Of a DNA stretch of 64,000 bases, positions 62,312 to 64,000 are shown piece after piece (the stretch's first letter is position 1; every line of letters begins with the position of its first letter). Origin of the DNA: Edaphobacter modestus (GTDB lineage: Bacteria; Acidobacteriota; Terriglobia; Terriglobales; Acidobacteriaceae); contig NZ_SHKW01000003.1 in NCBI RefSeq assembly GCF_004217555.1, positions 124,001-188,000 of the forward strand, written 5' to 3'. The translations under genes and the position numbers were made by a program. The notes beneath the pieces were generated by a model. That model was not told the DNA's origin. It worked only from the letters and a program-made list of their open reading frames with translations, and ran no database searches.

Positions 62312-62881
62312 TTGAACTCATTGAATCTCGACTCAAAAAAAACCGCTCTCGTCATCATCGACCTGCAGAATGCTATCGTCGGCATGAATACTGCGCCCCA
62401 TCCCGCCGCTCAGATCGTTGAAAACTCAAAGAAACTCGCCGAAGCCTTCCGCGCCAACGGCGCACCGGTTGTATATGTTCGCGTCGACCTGAACGATTTG
62501 CTAAAGTTTCCAGTCGACGAGCCGCACAACATGGGTGATAAGCCAATACCCGCTGTAGCCTCGGAGATCGCCGCTTCCGCGGGTTTCCAACCCAACGACA
62601 TCCTCATCACGAAGCGCCACTGGGGCGCCTTTGCCGGTACAGACCTTGAGCAACAGCTCAAGAGCCGCGGCGTCGACACAGTTGTCCTCACCGGCATCTC
62701 CAGTAACGTCGGCGTCGAATCCACCGCCCGCCAGGGCACCGGATTCGGCTTCGCCTTTGTGGTTGTCGAAGATGCCTGCTCTGCGCAGGACGCTGATCAG
62801 CACCGCTTCGCCTTCGAGAAGACCTTTCCACGTCTGGCGAGGGTAAGGAAGACCGATGAGGTCATCGCCGCCCTTGCTTAA
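62312..62881 (+). CDS. isochorismatase-family hydrolase
   Basis: A 189-residue isochorismatase-fold hydrolase. Catalytic Asp in ALVIIDLQNAIVG and Lys in ILITKRHWGAFAGT are present. The loop GISSNVGVESTAR has Gly where cysteine hydrolases (nicotinamidase, N-carbamoylsarcosine amidase) have the nucleophile. True isochorismatases such as PhzD and EntB also have Gly there and act on a vinyl ether, so that chemistry, or an inactive form, is favoured. TTG start after GGAG, shared with the kinase gene upstream. Paired operators precede it. It ends 75 bp before the MFS gene. Confidence 0.85.
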   Translation: MNSLNLDSKKTALVIIDLQNAIVGMNTAPHPAAQIVENSKKLAEAFRANGAPVVYVRVDLNDLLKFPVDEPHNMGDKPIPAVASEIAASAGFQPNDILITKRHWGAFAGTDLEQQLKSRGVDTVVLTGISSNVGVESTARQGTGFGFAFVVVEDACSAQDADQHRFAFEKTFPRLARVRKTDEVIAALA

Positions 62882-62956
62882 GGTGTCCAGTGAAATCGGA
62901 AGGGGGTATGCATCCCTCGTTTCCACCGTCGAATTGATCCGGCGCTTGGAGGCCTC

Positions 62957-64000
62957 GTGAGTGTTGACCTGGCAACCGGCGTCGAGCAGGCGATGGAAAC
63001 TTCTTCAAGGCATCCCGCACACTTCGGCTTTCGTTTCGTCACGCCGCTCGCGCTCGGATCGACGCTGAATCCGATCAATTCGACGATGATTTCAACGGCG
63101 CTGGTGGCGATCGCAAGGGACTATCACGCGAGCGTCGCTCAGACCGGATGGCTCATCGCGGGCCTCTATCTAACCAGTGCCATTGCCCAGCCCACGATGG
63201 GGCGCCTGGCGGATCTGTTTGGCCCGCGCCGGGTTTACCTTTTCTCGCTCTGTGTCGTGACGCTCGCTGGCATCGCCGGCGCGATCGCTTCGTCATTAGG
63301 CATGCTGATCGCAGTCCGTGTTCTGCTCGGAATAGGAACCTCGGGGGCCTATCCGTCTGCGATGCGCATTTTCCGCACGCAGGCGGACCGTATTGGTGCG
63401 GACCCGCCGCGTGTCGCCATGGGCTTTATGTCGTTTGCCGGGACCGCAACGACAGCCATCGGGCCTGTGCTTGGCGGGGTTCTGACCGGATACTTCGGAT
63501 GGCACTCGATCTTCACGGTGAACCTTCCCCTCTCGCTGCTCACCATCCTCCTCGTTCTTCTGTGGGTTCCCAAAGATGAGCAACCCGCCGGCAGTTTTGT
63601 GCTCCTGCTGGAGGAACTCGATCTGATTGGCATCGCACTCTTCTCGGCCTTCCTGTTGAGCCTGATGCTGTTCCTGATGAGTCTCGACCATCCCATGTGG
63701 CTGGTCTTGCCTGTTGCCGCCGTTTTTGGAGTCGTGCTGGTCATTCACTCCTTGCGCCGAAAGCAGCCATTCATCGATGTGCGCATGCTGGTCCGCAACC
63801 GCCCTCTGACCATGACTTATCTGCGTATTGCCGCGATCCTGCTGATCGTTTATTGCATTCTGTACGGCTTTGCTCAATGGCTTGAAGCCGGAGCTGGTTT
63901 CAGCAGTTCCAAAGCGGGCCTCGTCACACTGCCGATGTCCCTCCTAGCCGTTGTGGCGTCGCTCGCGGGCGCGCGCACCAAGGGAATCCGAACCCCCTTC
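62957..64000 (+). CDS. MFS drug/metabolite exporter, incomplete at window end
   Basis: The frame runs from GTG 62957 (GGAGG five bases upstream) off the window edge, 348 residues so far; ATG 62993 is an alternative. At least nine helices are visible, with LGSTLNPINSTMISTALVAI in helix 1, the loop 2-3 motif GRLADLFGPRRVYLF, the helix 5 motif GPVLGGVLTGYFGWHSIFTV and a central break near residue 200. These fit 14-helix DHA2-type exporters. It could export the product or substrate of the isochorismatase-family enzyme, with which it may be co-transcribed. Confidence 0.88.
   Translation, partial: MSVDLATGVEQAMETSSRHPAHFGFRFVTPLALGSTLNPINSTMISTALVAIARDYHASVAQTGWLIAGLYLTSAIAQPTMGRLADLFGPRRVYLFSLCVVTLAGIAGAIASSLGMLIAVRVLLGIGTSGAYPSAMRIFRTQADRIGADPPRVAMGFMSFAGTATTAIGPVLGGVLTGYFGWHSIFTVNLPLSLLTILLVLLWVPKDEQPAGSFVLLLEELDLIGIALFSAFLLSLMLFLMSLDHPMWLVLPVAAVFGVVLVIHSLRRKQPFIDVRMLVRNRPLTMTYLRIAAILLIVYCILYGFAQWLEAGAGFSSSKAGLVTLPMSLLAVVASLAGARTKGIRTPF

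Overview
The window is a gene-dense, moderately GC-rich stretch of a Gram-negative chromosome: outer-membrane porins, TolC-type efflux proteins and cytochrome bd are all present. The mix of caa3 oxidase, FUSC exporters, UbiD-type decarboxylases, malate:quinone oxidoreductase and many decayed gene pieces resembles soil Acidobacteriota (Terriglobia). That placement is an inference from gene content, since no rRNA or ribosomal protein gene is in view. The theme is import, export and breakdown of plant-derived aromatic acids and C4-dicarboxylates, wrapped around alternative respiration and overflow metabolism.

Layout. 1-3298: end of an RND pump operon. 3300-4250: debris (AraC fragment and a folded-back cydA remnant). 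4268-11278, minus strand: formate dehydrogenase alpha (frameshifted) with a DUF1641 partner, an AldA-like dehydrogenase whose nucleophile cysteine is Tyr, a cupin and an MBL-fold hydrolase. 11360-18752: two copies of an unidentified repeat bracket a FUSC protein and a decayed caa3 oxidase cluster (ctaG, ctaD, ctaC), in which ctaD runs in frame into a cytochrome b C-terminal domain plus cytochrome c. 18837-29041, plus strand: two CMD-family proteins, cupin, SMP-30-like lactonase, fumC, OprB porin, AEC carrier, short FUSC, mqo, cupin. 29168-34063: compact cydA-cydB-budA-alsS operon. 34577-34633: a 3' tRNA-Leu fragment that looks like an attachment-site scar. 35937-39414: ubiD-ubiX-muconate cycloisomerase. 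39799-44858, minus: four-gene aromatic-acid efflux operon (TolC, YtcA, HlyD, FUSC). 45137-46808, minus: MaoC-like protein and alpha/beta hydrolase. 48002-56242, plus: poxB, maeA, porin, DASS carrier, second fumC. 57017-59161, minus: SRPBCC protein and BsdC/BsdD-type hydroxyarylic acid decarboxylase. 60633-64000, plus: PAS histidine kinase, isochorismatase-family hydrolase, start of an MFS exporter.

The most striking feature is regulatory. Three close tetR paralogues (34995-35636; 47038-47677, broken; 59937-60578) and a fourth short remnant (about 62199-62254) each sit beside copies of one leader carrying a 14-bp palindrome of the form CGAGG-N4-CCTCG. I count 12 copies, arranged as pairs about 33 bp apart plus a third site about 117 bp further on. 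They lie upstream of ubiD/ubiX, poxB/maeA/fumC, the hydrolase, the SRPBCC/bsdCD operon, the histidine kinase and the isochorismatase. Two copies are inverted. In one, the leader together with its TTG start and first 13 codons has been placed in front of a histidine kinase. This looks like a regulon assembled by repeated duplication of one tetR-operator-leader cassette.

How the genes may work together: UbiD-type enzymes decarboxylate aromatic acids, the cycloisomerase and CMD-type proteins act on ring-cleavage products, and FumC, Mqo, MaeA, PoxB, AlsS and BudA process the fumarate, malate and pyruvate made. Porins and AEC/DASS carriers bring acids in, while RND, FUSC and MFS pumps push toxic ones out. 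No ring-cleaving dioxygenase is recognised here. The many single-base frameshifts (fdhA, ctaC, ctaD, ctaG, tetR2, cydA remnant) are concentrated in particular loci, which fits genuine decay, but several fall in homopolymers and read-level errors cannot be excluded from sequence alone.
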